64,000 bases of DNA. Origin: Strigamia acuminata (Eukaryota > Arthropoda > Chilopoda > Geophilomorpha > Linotaeniidae). Below, in pieces: positions 56,601-64,000 of the stretch; position 1 is the first letter of the stretch, and each line of letters opens with the position of its first letter. A program made the position numbers and the translations under genes. The notes beneath the pieces were generated by a model. The model was given only the letters and a program-made list of their open reading frames with translations, was not told where the DNA came from and did no database searches. The stretch lies in assembly GCA_949358305.1 (NCBI GenBank), contig OX442314.1, positions 36,203,608-36,267,607 on the forward strand. The letters run 5' to 3'.

Positions 56601-59600
56601 TGCGAGCACGAGGCATCACAATGGACACGGATCACGAGGGCATGAAGAAAAGTGAAGTTTCAGTGTTGGTAGGAGTCGATTATTTCTGGCAAATAGTTAC
56701 GGGAAAAATAGAAAGATTGGGAAGAGGACTTATGGGGCTCGAGACAATATTTGGTTGGACTGTAGCGGGAGCGGGAGGAAAAGTGACTGAAAACAAGCCA
56801 AGTTTTACTGTGCAGGTGCAAATAGTAAAATACGAAGACAAACTTGATAAGAAGTTGCAACAGTTTTGGGAGTTGGACACGTTAGGAATATTACATGAGA
56901 CCAACACCAACAAACAAGACGAGAACTCGCAAGCATTAATGAATTTTCAGCAGTCTTTGAGATGGACAGGAACTAGATACGAGGTGCGACTGCCGTGGCT
57001 AATCAACAAGAACGAGTTGGACGACAACTACACAATCGCGCTGAGGAGGTTCTGGAACCTAGTTAGAAAATTCAAGAGAGACCCGAAATTGTACAGTCAG
57101 TATAAAGCCATAATAGATACTCAACTTTCAGAAGGAATATTGGAGGATGTGCCCACCAACCATGAAAAGGAAAATAGTTGCTATTACCTGCCACACAGCC
57201 CCGTCATTAAAGAGCAACGTGAAACGACTAAATTAAGAGTTGTTTGTGACGCGTCATCGCACGGAGCCAAAAGCCATTCACTTAACGACTGTCTCTTCAC
57301 TGGACCTAACCTGTTGCCCAAATTAATTGATGTCATAATTAATTTCAGAGCTTATCAATTTGCAGCGGCAGGGGACATAGAAAAAGCGTTTCATCAAATC
57401 GAAGTGTATGACAACGACAGAGACTGTTTGCGAATTTTTTGGCTGCAGTCGGAGTGGGACGGACAAGGACCAATCGTATTGCGTATTTTGAGATACACAC
57501 GAGTTTTATTCGGATCAAAGCCGAGTCCATTTCTGCTCAATGCGACCATTCAAGAACATTTGCAAAAATTCAAGGATTTGTTTGGAGAAACGGTAGCAAG
57601 AGTAATTAATAAATTTTATGTGGATGACTTTATTGACAGCCAATCAAAGGAGAAACAACTATTAAAAACCTGCCAAGAAGTGACTGACATACTGAAGGAA
57701 GCCAATATGAAAATGACTAAGTGGGTATCGAATTCCGAAATACTACGAGTCAACATGGCAGGCGACGAGAAAGGTGCAAAGAAATCAACAAAAATTTTGG
57801 GGCTGGTTTGGAACATTGAGTACGATTATTTGGCAATTGAGATGAGCGAATTAATGGAACTGTACCAATTAGAGACCAATACTAAAAGAGAAGTTGTGCG
57901 TTTGGTTGCCAGTATTTTCGACCCACTGGGGTTGTGTTCGCCATACACCGTGACAGGAAAGTTGATTTATCAGTGCCTCTGGAGGTCGAAAATCGATTGG
58001 GACGACGTGTTACCGGCTGCAGAAAACGACAGGTGGAAAATTTGGAAAAGTCAAGTGCCCCATTTAGGCAATGTTCGAGTGCCACGATGGATGGGATTTG
58101 AACAAAACTGTAACACCACCGAAATCCATTTGTTTTGCGACGCGAGTCCGCTCGCTTATGGCGTGGTGATCTACGCAAAGGGAGGGGGAAACAATGCTAA
58201 CAATATTTCCTTTATTTTGTCAAAATCTAGAATCGCGCCCGTAAAAGTCGTGACATTGCCAAGACTAGAACTGATGGGCGCACTCCTTGCTTCGCGATTG
58301 GTGATCGGATTGAAGGACCTTCCAGCCCACCGGATCGTTTGCTGGACTGACTCCACAATCGTGCTGGCCTGGATAGACCACTGTACTTCGAAAACTGACC
58401 CCTTCGTGGTTCGACGAGTCGAGGAGATTCGCAGCAACGCGCCCGATGTCGAGTGGAGACATGTTCCTGGAAAGGAAAACCCCGCCGACCTGTTAACACG
58501 AGGATTAGAAGCTAAATTGATGTTGGACAGTCAAACATGGTGGAATGGACCTGATTGGTTAATTAAATCTGAGAATTTCTGGCCCACACGCATAAACACT
58601 TCCTTGGACGACGATGACGAACAACACGAAACGATTAGCCTGACAATTGACGACACCACACAGCACGAGCCGATTTTAAACCCGTCAACTTACGGAAACT
58701 GGCGTCGACTATTGCGAGTAACTAGTTGGGTGAAGCAATTTGTTGACAACTTGAAACAAAAAGTGTGTGATGGCAGTCCATTGAACATTCAAGAGTTGGA
58801 CGAGTCTGAAAAATACTGGATCAAGGAAATTCAAATGGAACATTATTCATGTGACATTAAGGCTTTGCAATCAGGTTATGTGCGAAATAAAACATCCGAA
58901 TTGAAACAAATGGACTGTATATTGGACCAATACGAACTGATGCAAGTGCAACCGAGAATTGACTGGAACGAGGTTAATCAAGGAACTTCCGGACCTTGGG
59001 TGCTGCCTGACAAAAACTACATAACCGAGCTGATTATTCGCGATGCACATGAGCGGGTGTTCCATGGAGGCTTGAGTGACACGTTGGCCGAAATCAGACG
59101 ACGCTTCTGGATTCCACATGCCAGAAACAGCATCAAACGTATAATCAATAAATGCTTTATTTGTAGGAAAGTTCAAGGAAGACTAATGCGACAACGAGAG
59201 GCACCGCTGCCAGCAGACCGAACTAAGAAAGCAGATCCCTTCCAAATCGTGGGCATAGACTTTGCTGGACCATTGTATCAACGAACAGGCCAAAAAAGCT
59301 ATATTGTTTTGTTTACGTGCGCGGTGACACGCGCACTGCATTTAGAACTTACGACAACAATGAATACTGAGGATTTTTTAATGTCATTACGACGATTTTT
59401 TGCTCGAAGAGGTGTGCCCAGTATAATTTATTCTGATAACGCCAAAACATTCAAATGAGCTGACTTAGAATTAAGAGTTTTGATGGGAAATATTCGTAGG
59501 GAAGAAATAAGTGGGTTTTTGACAAGAAATCGAATTGAATGGAAGTTCATAATTGAAAGAGCCGCCTGGTGGGGGGGATTTTGGGAGAGGTTAGTTAGGT

Positions 59601-62600
59601 CAGTAAAAACATGCTTAAAGAAAATCTTGGGGAAACGAGTTTTGACCTTCGAAGAACTTAACACCAAATTGTGTGAAGTGGAAGCCATGGTCAATTCTAG
59701 ACCAATTTCTTATGTTTACGGCAACACGAACGAGAGAGAACCCCTAACCCCTTCACATTTTTTGGTGGGAAAGAGACAAGTTACTCTCCCGAGCACTCAT
59801 TTAGTGGACGCAAAAGAGTTACAATCTCGAGCGATTGAGTTATTAAAACGTTGGAAGTTAAGAGAGAAAGTTATGAGGCAGATTTGGGTTCGATGGAGAA
59901 AGGAGTACTTAACGGAACTCAGGGTTTTTAAGACGGCAAAAGAACATCAAGAGTTAAAGAAGGACGACGTAGTCCTCATACAAGACGAAAACCAACCACG
60001 CTCCACTTGGCCAATGGGACAAGTGGTCGAGGTGTACTCAGGACGCGACGGACGGGTTAGATCTTGTAACATTCGATTAGTTGGTGGTAGGTCATTAAAA
60101 AGACCTATTCAGAGATTGTGTCTTCTTGAATCCCACGATTAAGTTGTCGATAGATAATGCGACGGGCCCCACTGTGAAAACTGGAACTTTTAAATGTAAC
60201 ATGTGAAACTATTTTTTGTGAAAACTTAAACCCTTTTGGAGAAGAATATTTGAGACTGTAATTTGAGCGATTTAATTGGGAAAACTAGTGTTGAAAGAAA
60301 AGGAAGTTGATAATTGCTGCCAACTGCGTTGGTGTTTTGTTTGAGGTTTTTTGAACTTGTAATCCCCTACCCCTTTTGTCTCGTTTCTGAGAATTCACCC
60401 TTTTGCTCCATATAACGAGCCTGTTTTGTAGAATAAACTTAGTACCTGTTTTTACTTCAACCTGAGCAGTCGTGGTTATTTCTAACACACACCAAAAAGG
60501 AGACACTTTTTGCGCTGACAGAAAACGATTTTTAAACTTGAAGTTACTCGAGACGAATACATCAAGCTCACATTTTGTGCAATATTCACATGTATTGCGT
60601 ATTGCGATATATCCCAAACGACAGCTACTGACTAATGTAGCTAGGGTTTCGGTACCGGGAAACCAGAGTACCGATTTTCCGTGAAACCCGGTGAAAAATC
60701 ACGGTATCCGGAACCGGGAATTTTCAAAATAACCGATTCCGTCAAAAAACGTCGTTAAAATGTCATTTTCGTCATTGAAATGTTACAACTTGTAATGTTT
60801 CAATGATAAAAATGGCTATTTTTACCATAAAAATGGCTAAAATTGGCCTTTTTTGACGAAAAATGGCTAAAATTAACCTTTATTTACGAAAAACGGCCAT
60901 TTTTAGCCATTTTTTGTCGCCTGATTTTAATTCCCGGGAGTACCGATTTCCCGGGAATACCGACCATTTTGGTACCGGGAACCGGGAATTGGAAAAGGGC
61001 AGGAAAACCGAAACCCTAAATGTAGCTGCAATAATAATAATCGCATTGCAATATATCACAAATTTGCACAGGCCTAGATGGCACCACAATCACAAGACAG
61101 AATTGCACAACAGTCTAACAATTGAATTATGCTAGGTGAGAAGTCCTATAGTTAATCGCCGAGGAGGGGTGGATCGAGTCCAAAAAATAAATAAACGCCT
61201 GGGCCACAATTTGAAGCTTGACAATGTTTTTTATGAGTAGACCTAGGGTTTCTGTTTTCCCGTCTTTTGGAATTCCCGGTTCCCGGTACCAAAATGGCCG
61301 TTACTCCCGGGAAATCGGTACTCCCAGGACTAAAACAAATTAAGCGAAAGGCAACAAAAAATGGCAAAAAATGGCCATTTTCCGTCATAAATGGCCATCT
61401 TTAGCCATTTTTTATGGTAAAAATGGCCATTTTCCATGGTAAAAATGGCCATTTTCCATGGTAAAAATGGCCATTTTCCGTAAAAAATGGCCGTTTTTCG
61501 TCAAGAATAGTCGTTTTTTCTCAAAAATGACTTTTTTTTTTCTCAAAAATGGCCATTTTTATCCATTTTAACCATTTTTAGCCAGTTCCCAGGGTAAAAC
61601 TGGCTGTTTTTCGTCAAAAATGGCCATTTTCATCATTGAAACGTAACAAAATGTAACGTTTTAATGACGAAAATGACGTTTCAGCAACAAATTTTTGATT
61701 TTTCTCAAATTTCCCGGAACTGTGATTTCTCACTGGGTTTCCCGGTACCGAAACCCTAAGCAGACCAGTTCTTGAACCATACTGAAACAAATAATTAAAT
61801 TATTTAAAAAAATTCTAAAATTACCGCTGCAGCGCCATATGCTTCCGATGCACTGGCCCAGGCGGCCACCAAACTGGCTCCGATCAAATAGAAGATCGTC
61901 CAAACCAAGCAAAACACAAATTCCTAAAAAGAAAACAAAAAACGATAATTCGTTACGGCACGATAAGTTTGCACGGCCGGTCAAACATAAATACTCCTGA
62001 TAAATTACCAGCAACAACCATGGTATCATGTGTAGACGTTCGATGCCGTGAAACAAGTACATGAACAGCAAAGTGCCCGAAACCCAAAAGCCGGTAACCG
62101 CTACGAAGTTGAACCAACTGCCACGAGGATGCGTGCTCCCAGCGTATCCCGACGCCATTATACAGATAAATCCGATAAAATTGAGTATCTACAATAGAAT
62201 TGCAATTGAATTTCATCATTTTTGAACAAAGGAAAAAAAGAACAAAACAATTATCGGTTATTGTTCGATCACTTCGGTTTGTCTGGGCTTTTGTGGAAAC
62301 TGAAACTGAACCAAAATGAAATTTATAAAAAAAAAAAAAATTTAATATTACTTTATATTTTATTTATTAACCCTCGCAGCCCCAACCTAAAAAAAATCCC
62401 TTACTCTTTTATTGTTTGTTATGATGTTAAATGAAAATACATGAAATTTCAGAATAAAAATCCCAATAGTTTTCGAGAAAAAAAATAAAAACACTTTTGG
62501 AGGTCAAAATTGACCCTAGGTTGGGGTGGGGAGGGTTAAAAATTAATTAGAAGTTTATACAATGCTAGACTCGCGAATTAACTTCTGCGCTTCTGCAAAA

Positions 62601-63324
62601 TTTGAAGTTCATATCTCTGAAAGTTCGTAACTCGAATGTTCGGATGTACCCAGGTGTACGACAATCAGAATCTGCGTATCAGAGACTCGAATCTTTCAGA
62701 GGATTCGGAATCCGAATCCTCTGAAAGATTCGAACTAAAATTATTTTTTGCAAACTTTTGTAAAATTTTATGTAAAATTTTATGCAAAATTCCTTTTTTT
62801 TTCTTTTTAGTAGTTCACTTTTGAAAAATTTAATGCACCGGTAGATGAAGTGGGGCGCGGAAGATCGCCTTGCTTAAAAATGGGTCGCGATGCTAAAAAG
62901 TTTGGGAACCCCTGATTTAGATAATTATTTTAATAGAAAAGTCAAAAAAATATTTTAACTTTTGTCCAATATTCGACAAAAAATTCAAAATTTTTACAAA
63001 ATATAAAGATTCAGGTTTCGAAGATTCGAAAGCCGATGTCAGAGATTCGGTTGAATGTCGTACCCCCTGATTATTATTTATTACCCACAAACTCAAACCA
63101 TGTACCGGTAGTTATTGGACATACCAACCGACAAGTGGAATTTCTATATAAACATATTTTTTTTCCAACTCCGTGGAACAACTTACAACCACTACAAGTT
63201 TAAGGATTCCTGGGATCGTGTAGATGTAAGACGGATCGAAGCGACACGGCGCAATTACAACACGAGTCGAAGTTGTCGTCGTCGTCGTCGTGTGGCTACT
63301 TGGAAAATTCCCCGTCGTTGCCAT
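53619..63324 (-). CDS. MARVEL-domain tetraspan protein, CMTM-like (4 exons)
   Basis: Exons on the minus strand: 63324-63187, 62188-62009, 61923-61825 and 53747-53619; 181 aa, normal for the family. The N-terminal Thr-rich tail (MATTGNFPSSHTTTTTTT) leads to IYTIPGILKLVVV / ILNFIGFICIMAS (TM1), FNFVAVTGFWVSGTLLFMYLF (TM2), PWLLL / EFVFCLVWTIFYLIGASLVAAW (TM3), then FFGFVAMVVYGYDAFIKFRGW (TM4) and a tail with IAQGERQVSS. MARVEL proteins act in vesicle trafficking and membrane apposition. The 8-kb third intron contains the nested BEL/hAT stack. Exact orthology (CMTM4/8, plasmolipin or an insect relative) is unresolved. Confidence 0.85.
54383..54800 (+). repeat. BEL/Pao 5' LTR
   Basis: 418 bp; differs from the 3' LTR at about six positions, for example TTTGCCTCG against TTTGTCTCG. 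Confidence 0.95.
54801..54818 (+). other. BEL/Pao primer-binding site (tRNA-Phe)
   Basis: TGGTGCCGAAACCCGGGA directly after the LTR is complementary to the 3' end of tRNA-Phe including CCA, over 18 nt. Confidence 0.8.
54878..59458 (+). CDS. BEL/Pao Gag-Pol, ended by an in-frame TGA
   Basis: 1,526 aa to the stop. Coiled-coil N-terminal Gag (Gln/Ala/Glu-rich, 30-150), zinc-knuckle region CIFCEVSDHTTTEC and CFLCMDKKHRANKC (about 385-450), protease CFFDGGSHRTFV (about 488), reverse transcriptase with AAAGDIEKAFHQI and YVDDF (about 913), RNase H-like LFCDASPLAYG and CWTDSTIVLAWI, integrase zinc domain (about 1387-1435) and start of the rve core (GIDFAGPL, YSDNAKTFK). The stop at 59456-59458 falls within the integrase core. 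Confidence 0.93.
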   Translation: MEALTKLKRQRTTVRNACSRLTNATNDLLTANPIDLQKLNRHRAQLVAKKEILQTLDGQIYNELDDEAEATADMEQADIYQERLIDQVEDLTQRVADEQRNEVGQINQATAAANQAKLEEALAEQMRVNQLAITAQIAAAQVQIQIPPAPAVAGAEQDGGTIKLPMIQMDKYSGDSTRWYEFWSGFEIGVDSNIKLNGKAKLVYLKTMLEGPAASVIAGLTPTDANYETAKALLINRFGKKSAVINAHLRALERIQPVKKYNDLVGLRKLYDDFELHVRCLENLEVQVSTFGALLSTRLMAAIPDVIANGFAQNEGDDENDIKSFLTYLDKQIGLRERTAEANNYNKEVVSEDKKTPKFVNKERDWAKKKSLNSSVQALSVSATDCIFCEVSDHTTTECPLPPHKRRRNCMRAGRCFLCMDKKHRANKCESKTRCDKCKRRHNTALCDEEDDNETKTTVVVEHNHPDLYFQVLMVNVESQTKHKTVQCFFDGGSHRTFVTEQLAKELGAQEIGERPMNIMPFGETTMQSTTRKLVQVTLRATNNFDNYIEIHAIVVPWITGPINKRVNPEVKSMMRARGITMDTDHEGMKKSEVSVLVGVDYFWQIVTGKIERLGRGLMGLETIFGWTVAGAGGKVTENKPSFTVQVQIVKYEDKLDKKLQQFWELDTLGILHETNTNKQDENSQALMNFQQSLRWTGTRYEVRLPWLINKNELDDNYTIALRRFWNLVRKFKRDPKLYSQYKAIIDTQLSEGILEDVPTNHEKENSCYYLPHSPVIKEQRETTKLRVVCDASSHGAKSHSLNDCLFTGPNLLPKLIDVIINFRAYQFAAAGDIEKAFHQIEVYDNDRDCLRIFWLQSEWDGQGPIVLRILRYTRVLFGSKPSPFLLNATIQEHLQKFKDLFGETVARVINKFYVDDFIDSQSKEKQLLKTCQEVTDILKEANMKMTKWVSNSEILRVNMAGDEKGAKKSTKILGLVWNIEYDYLAIEMSELMELYQLETNTKREVVRLVASIFDPLGLCSPYTVTGKLIYQCLWRSKIDWDDVLPAAENDRWKIWKSQVPHLGNVRVPRWMGFEQNCNTTEIHLFCDASPLAYGVVIYAKGGGNNANNISFILSKSRIAPVKVVTLPRLELMGALLASRLVIGLKDLPAHRIVCWTDSTIVLAWIDHCTSKTDPFVVRRVEEIRSNAPDVEWRHVPGKENPADLLTRGLEAKLMLDSQTWWNGPDWLIKSENFWPTRINTSLDDDDEQHETISLTIDDTTQHEPILNPSTYGNWRRLLRVTSWVKQFVDNLKQKVCDGSPLNIQELDESEKYWIKEIQMEHYSCDIKALQSGYVRNKTSELKQMDCILDQYELMQVQPRIDWNEVNQGTSGPWVLPDKNYITELIIRDAHERVFHGGLSDTLAEIRRRFWIPHARNSIKRIINKCFICRKVQGRLMRQREAPLPADRTKKADPFQIVGIDFAGPLYQRTGQKSYIVLFTCAVTRALHLELTTTMNTEDFLMSLRRFFARRGVPSIIYSDNAKTFK
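59459..60142 (+). pseudogene. BEL/Pao integrase C-terminal part beyond the stop
   Basis: The same frame reopens right after the TGA and carries IERAAWWGGFWERLVRSVK, the rest of the integrase core and the C-terminal domain (TPSHFLVGKR, WPMGQVVEVY, RPIQRLCLLE). Its continuity shows that a single nonsense change split one polyprotein. A free ATG lies at 59480. Confidence 0.88.
60173..60590 (+). repeat. BEL/Pao 3' LTR
   Basis: 418 bp, ends TTCACA, followed by the TGTAT duplication. No clean polypurine tract precedes it; the preceding bases are GACGGGCCCCAC. Confidence 0.95.
60642..61018 (+). mobile_element. hAT-type MITE family TAGGGTTTCGG, copy 1
   Basis: 377 bp with ends TAGGGTTTCGG and CCGAAACCCTA, 8-bp duplication AATGTAGC at 60634-60641 and 61019-61026. 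The interior repeats AAAAATGGCTA and CCGGGAA motifs. Inserted in the right part of the 53991-61076 element. Confidence 0.88.
61244..61758 (-). mobile_element. hAT-type MITE family TAGGGTTTCGG, copy 2
   Basis: 515 bp in the opposite orientation; ends TAGGGTTTC...GAAACCCTA, imperfect 8-bp duplication AGTAGACC / AGCAGACC. Interior has AAATGGCCATTTTCCATGGT repeats. A related remnant, with GACGAAAATGACGTTTCAGC, lies at about 45565-45720 in SMARCD intron 9. Confidence 0.8.
62470..63060. other. MARVEL intron 1: old hAT end and 45-nt palindrome
   Basis: A 45-nt perfect palindrome with a one-base loop lies at 62688-62732 (arms of 22 starting CGAATCTTTCAGAGG). AGTTTGGGAACCCCTG at about 62899-62914 is a typical hAT 3' terminus; its left partner was not found. 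No exon seen. Confidence 0.55.
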
Positions 63325-63934
63325 AACTCCTAAACGAGAGGAAAAACAAAATCAAAATAAATTCACACAAATTATTAACATCCAAAACCACAATTCCAAA
63401 CTCATGTTTATTCATGTCACTTCATGCATGGCCGTCTCCTTTCCACTTACTATAACCGACAATTCTTAAACAAATTTCAAGGTTCAACTTCAACCCATAA
63501 AACCGAATTCACAAGAAAAATAATCCCAAATAAATAGAATTGTGTCTATATTTATTTGTAACATCAAAAAAAAATATTTCTAAGTAAATTTATTATAAGT
63601 AATGGTTGAAAATGTACTTTTCTGACTGTTTTCTATGTGTTTTGTGGTTTAAAATATTTTTTTTCAATTTGTTTTCTAGGTTTTGGCCAGTGACCTGGTG
63701 CTGGCAGTTTGAAGATAACCTAACTTAGCACATCTGGGTCGGCGTCGTTATGAAGGGGTTCGAGCGGCTACGCCCAATCAATGTTCTTTTTCCACCACTT
63801 TTCCAATTATTTCGCTCGGATATTGTTTGCTGAGTGGGAATATTGTTAATTGACGAGTCGTTTTTGGATTTTGGGCGTTTTTGGGTGCGATTCGGCGAGT
63901 GACACGAGCGTTTTAATCGATTTGAACCGCGAAA

Positions 63935-64000
63935 ATGAAGCGTATGTTGCGACGTGTGTCGGTAAATGGGTTTGAAATAGATAAAAATGAATTGAGAATT
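63935..64000 (+). CDS. First exon of a gene leaving the window
   Basis: ATG at 63935 begins MKRMLRRVS, then a donor GTAAATGG at 63961. GC-richer, gene-poor flank upstream (63700-63930) suits a promoter/5' UTR. Basic N-terminus could be a mitochondrial presequence. Divergent from the MARVEL gene. Too short to identify. Confidence 0.35.
   Translation, partial: MKRMLRRVSVNGFEIDKNELRI

Larger units (their letters stand above)
54383..60590 (+). mobile_element. Full-length BEL/Pao retrotransposon
   Basis: 6,208 bp with 418-bp LTRs (54383-54800 and 60173-60590) starting TGTGAAAA and ending TTCACA. Target duplication TGTAT at 54378-54382 and 60591-60595. I count about 6 differences between the LTRs, so it is older than the copia copy. 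The pol frame is broken by one TGA. Confidence 0.96.
53991..61076 (+). mobile_element. hAT-type element interrupted by two later insertions
   Basis: Ends TAAGCCTGTGCGAT and TGCACAGGCCTA are inverted repeats, with an exact 8-bp duplication GATGGCAC at 53983-53990 and 61077-61084. The element's own sequence is under 0.6 kb (ATCGCAAGATATCGCAATA-type repeats). The rest is the BEL/Pao element and a second MITE inserted into it. Confidence 0.85.

Noticed and set aside
59480-60142. Separate second ORF of the BEL/Pao element
   Set aside because: It is in the same frame as gag-pol and is the integrase continuation after a nonsense codon, not an independent gene such as env.

Overview
The window is nuclear DNA from an invertebrate animal, most likely an arthropod. 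Genes have many small GT-AG introns, a BEL/Pao and a copia retrotransposon are present, MITEs are dense, and the conserved genes (SMARCD/BAP60, mitochondrial ribosomal protein mS35, fatty acyl-CoA reductase, SRPK kinase, MARVEL tetraspan protein, polycystin-1-like protein) are animal genes. I cannot name the species.

Region 1 (1-24.9 kb, all plus strand) is a head-to-tail array of five endonuclease-G-like paralogs, called A to E here. All keep the EndoG fold signature and the same intron positions and phases, but all have lost the DRGH catalytic motif and the metal-binding Asn/Glu. They are therefore predicted pseudo-nucleases. Their linkers have grown into long low-complexity repeats, most extreme in B, where over 1,000 residues of proline-rich repeat interrupt the nuclease core. 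Their introns carry different minisatellites, many with a 20-bp period. A young copia element with two apparently identical LTRs sits in an intron of D. An intronless SRPK-like kinase gene and inverted fragments of a decayed Piwi gene lie between C and D.

Region 2 (25-41.3 kb) holds a 62-codon unknown gene, an isolated exon-like ORF, an eight-exon fatty acyl-CoA reductase gene (plus) ending 13 bp from the stop of mS35 (minus), and a two-exon minimal polycystin-1-like gene diverging from mS35 across about 0.25 kb. MITEs with clear target-site duplications occupy the introns.

Region 3 (41.3-45 kb) has two small secreted cysteine-rich peptide genes with the same architecture (signal-peptide exon, phase-1 intron, Cys-rich exon) and the same C-terminal framework C-x6-C-x7-CC. 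I consider these and the pseudo-EndoG array the best candidates for undescribed biology.

Region 4 (45-64 kb) holds a 13-exon SMARCD gene (minus), a second intronless SRPK-like gene preceded by interleaved inverted repeats, a four-exon MARVEL protein gene (minus) whose third intron carries a nested stack (hAT-type element interrupted by a full-length BEL/Pao element and by a second hAT-type MITE), and the first exon of a gene that runs off the window.

All exon models were built by hand from reading frames, splice dinucleotides and family similarity. Each multi-exon CDS sums to a multiple of three.
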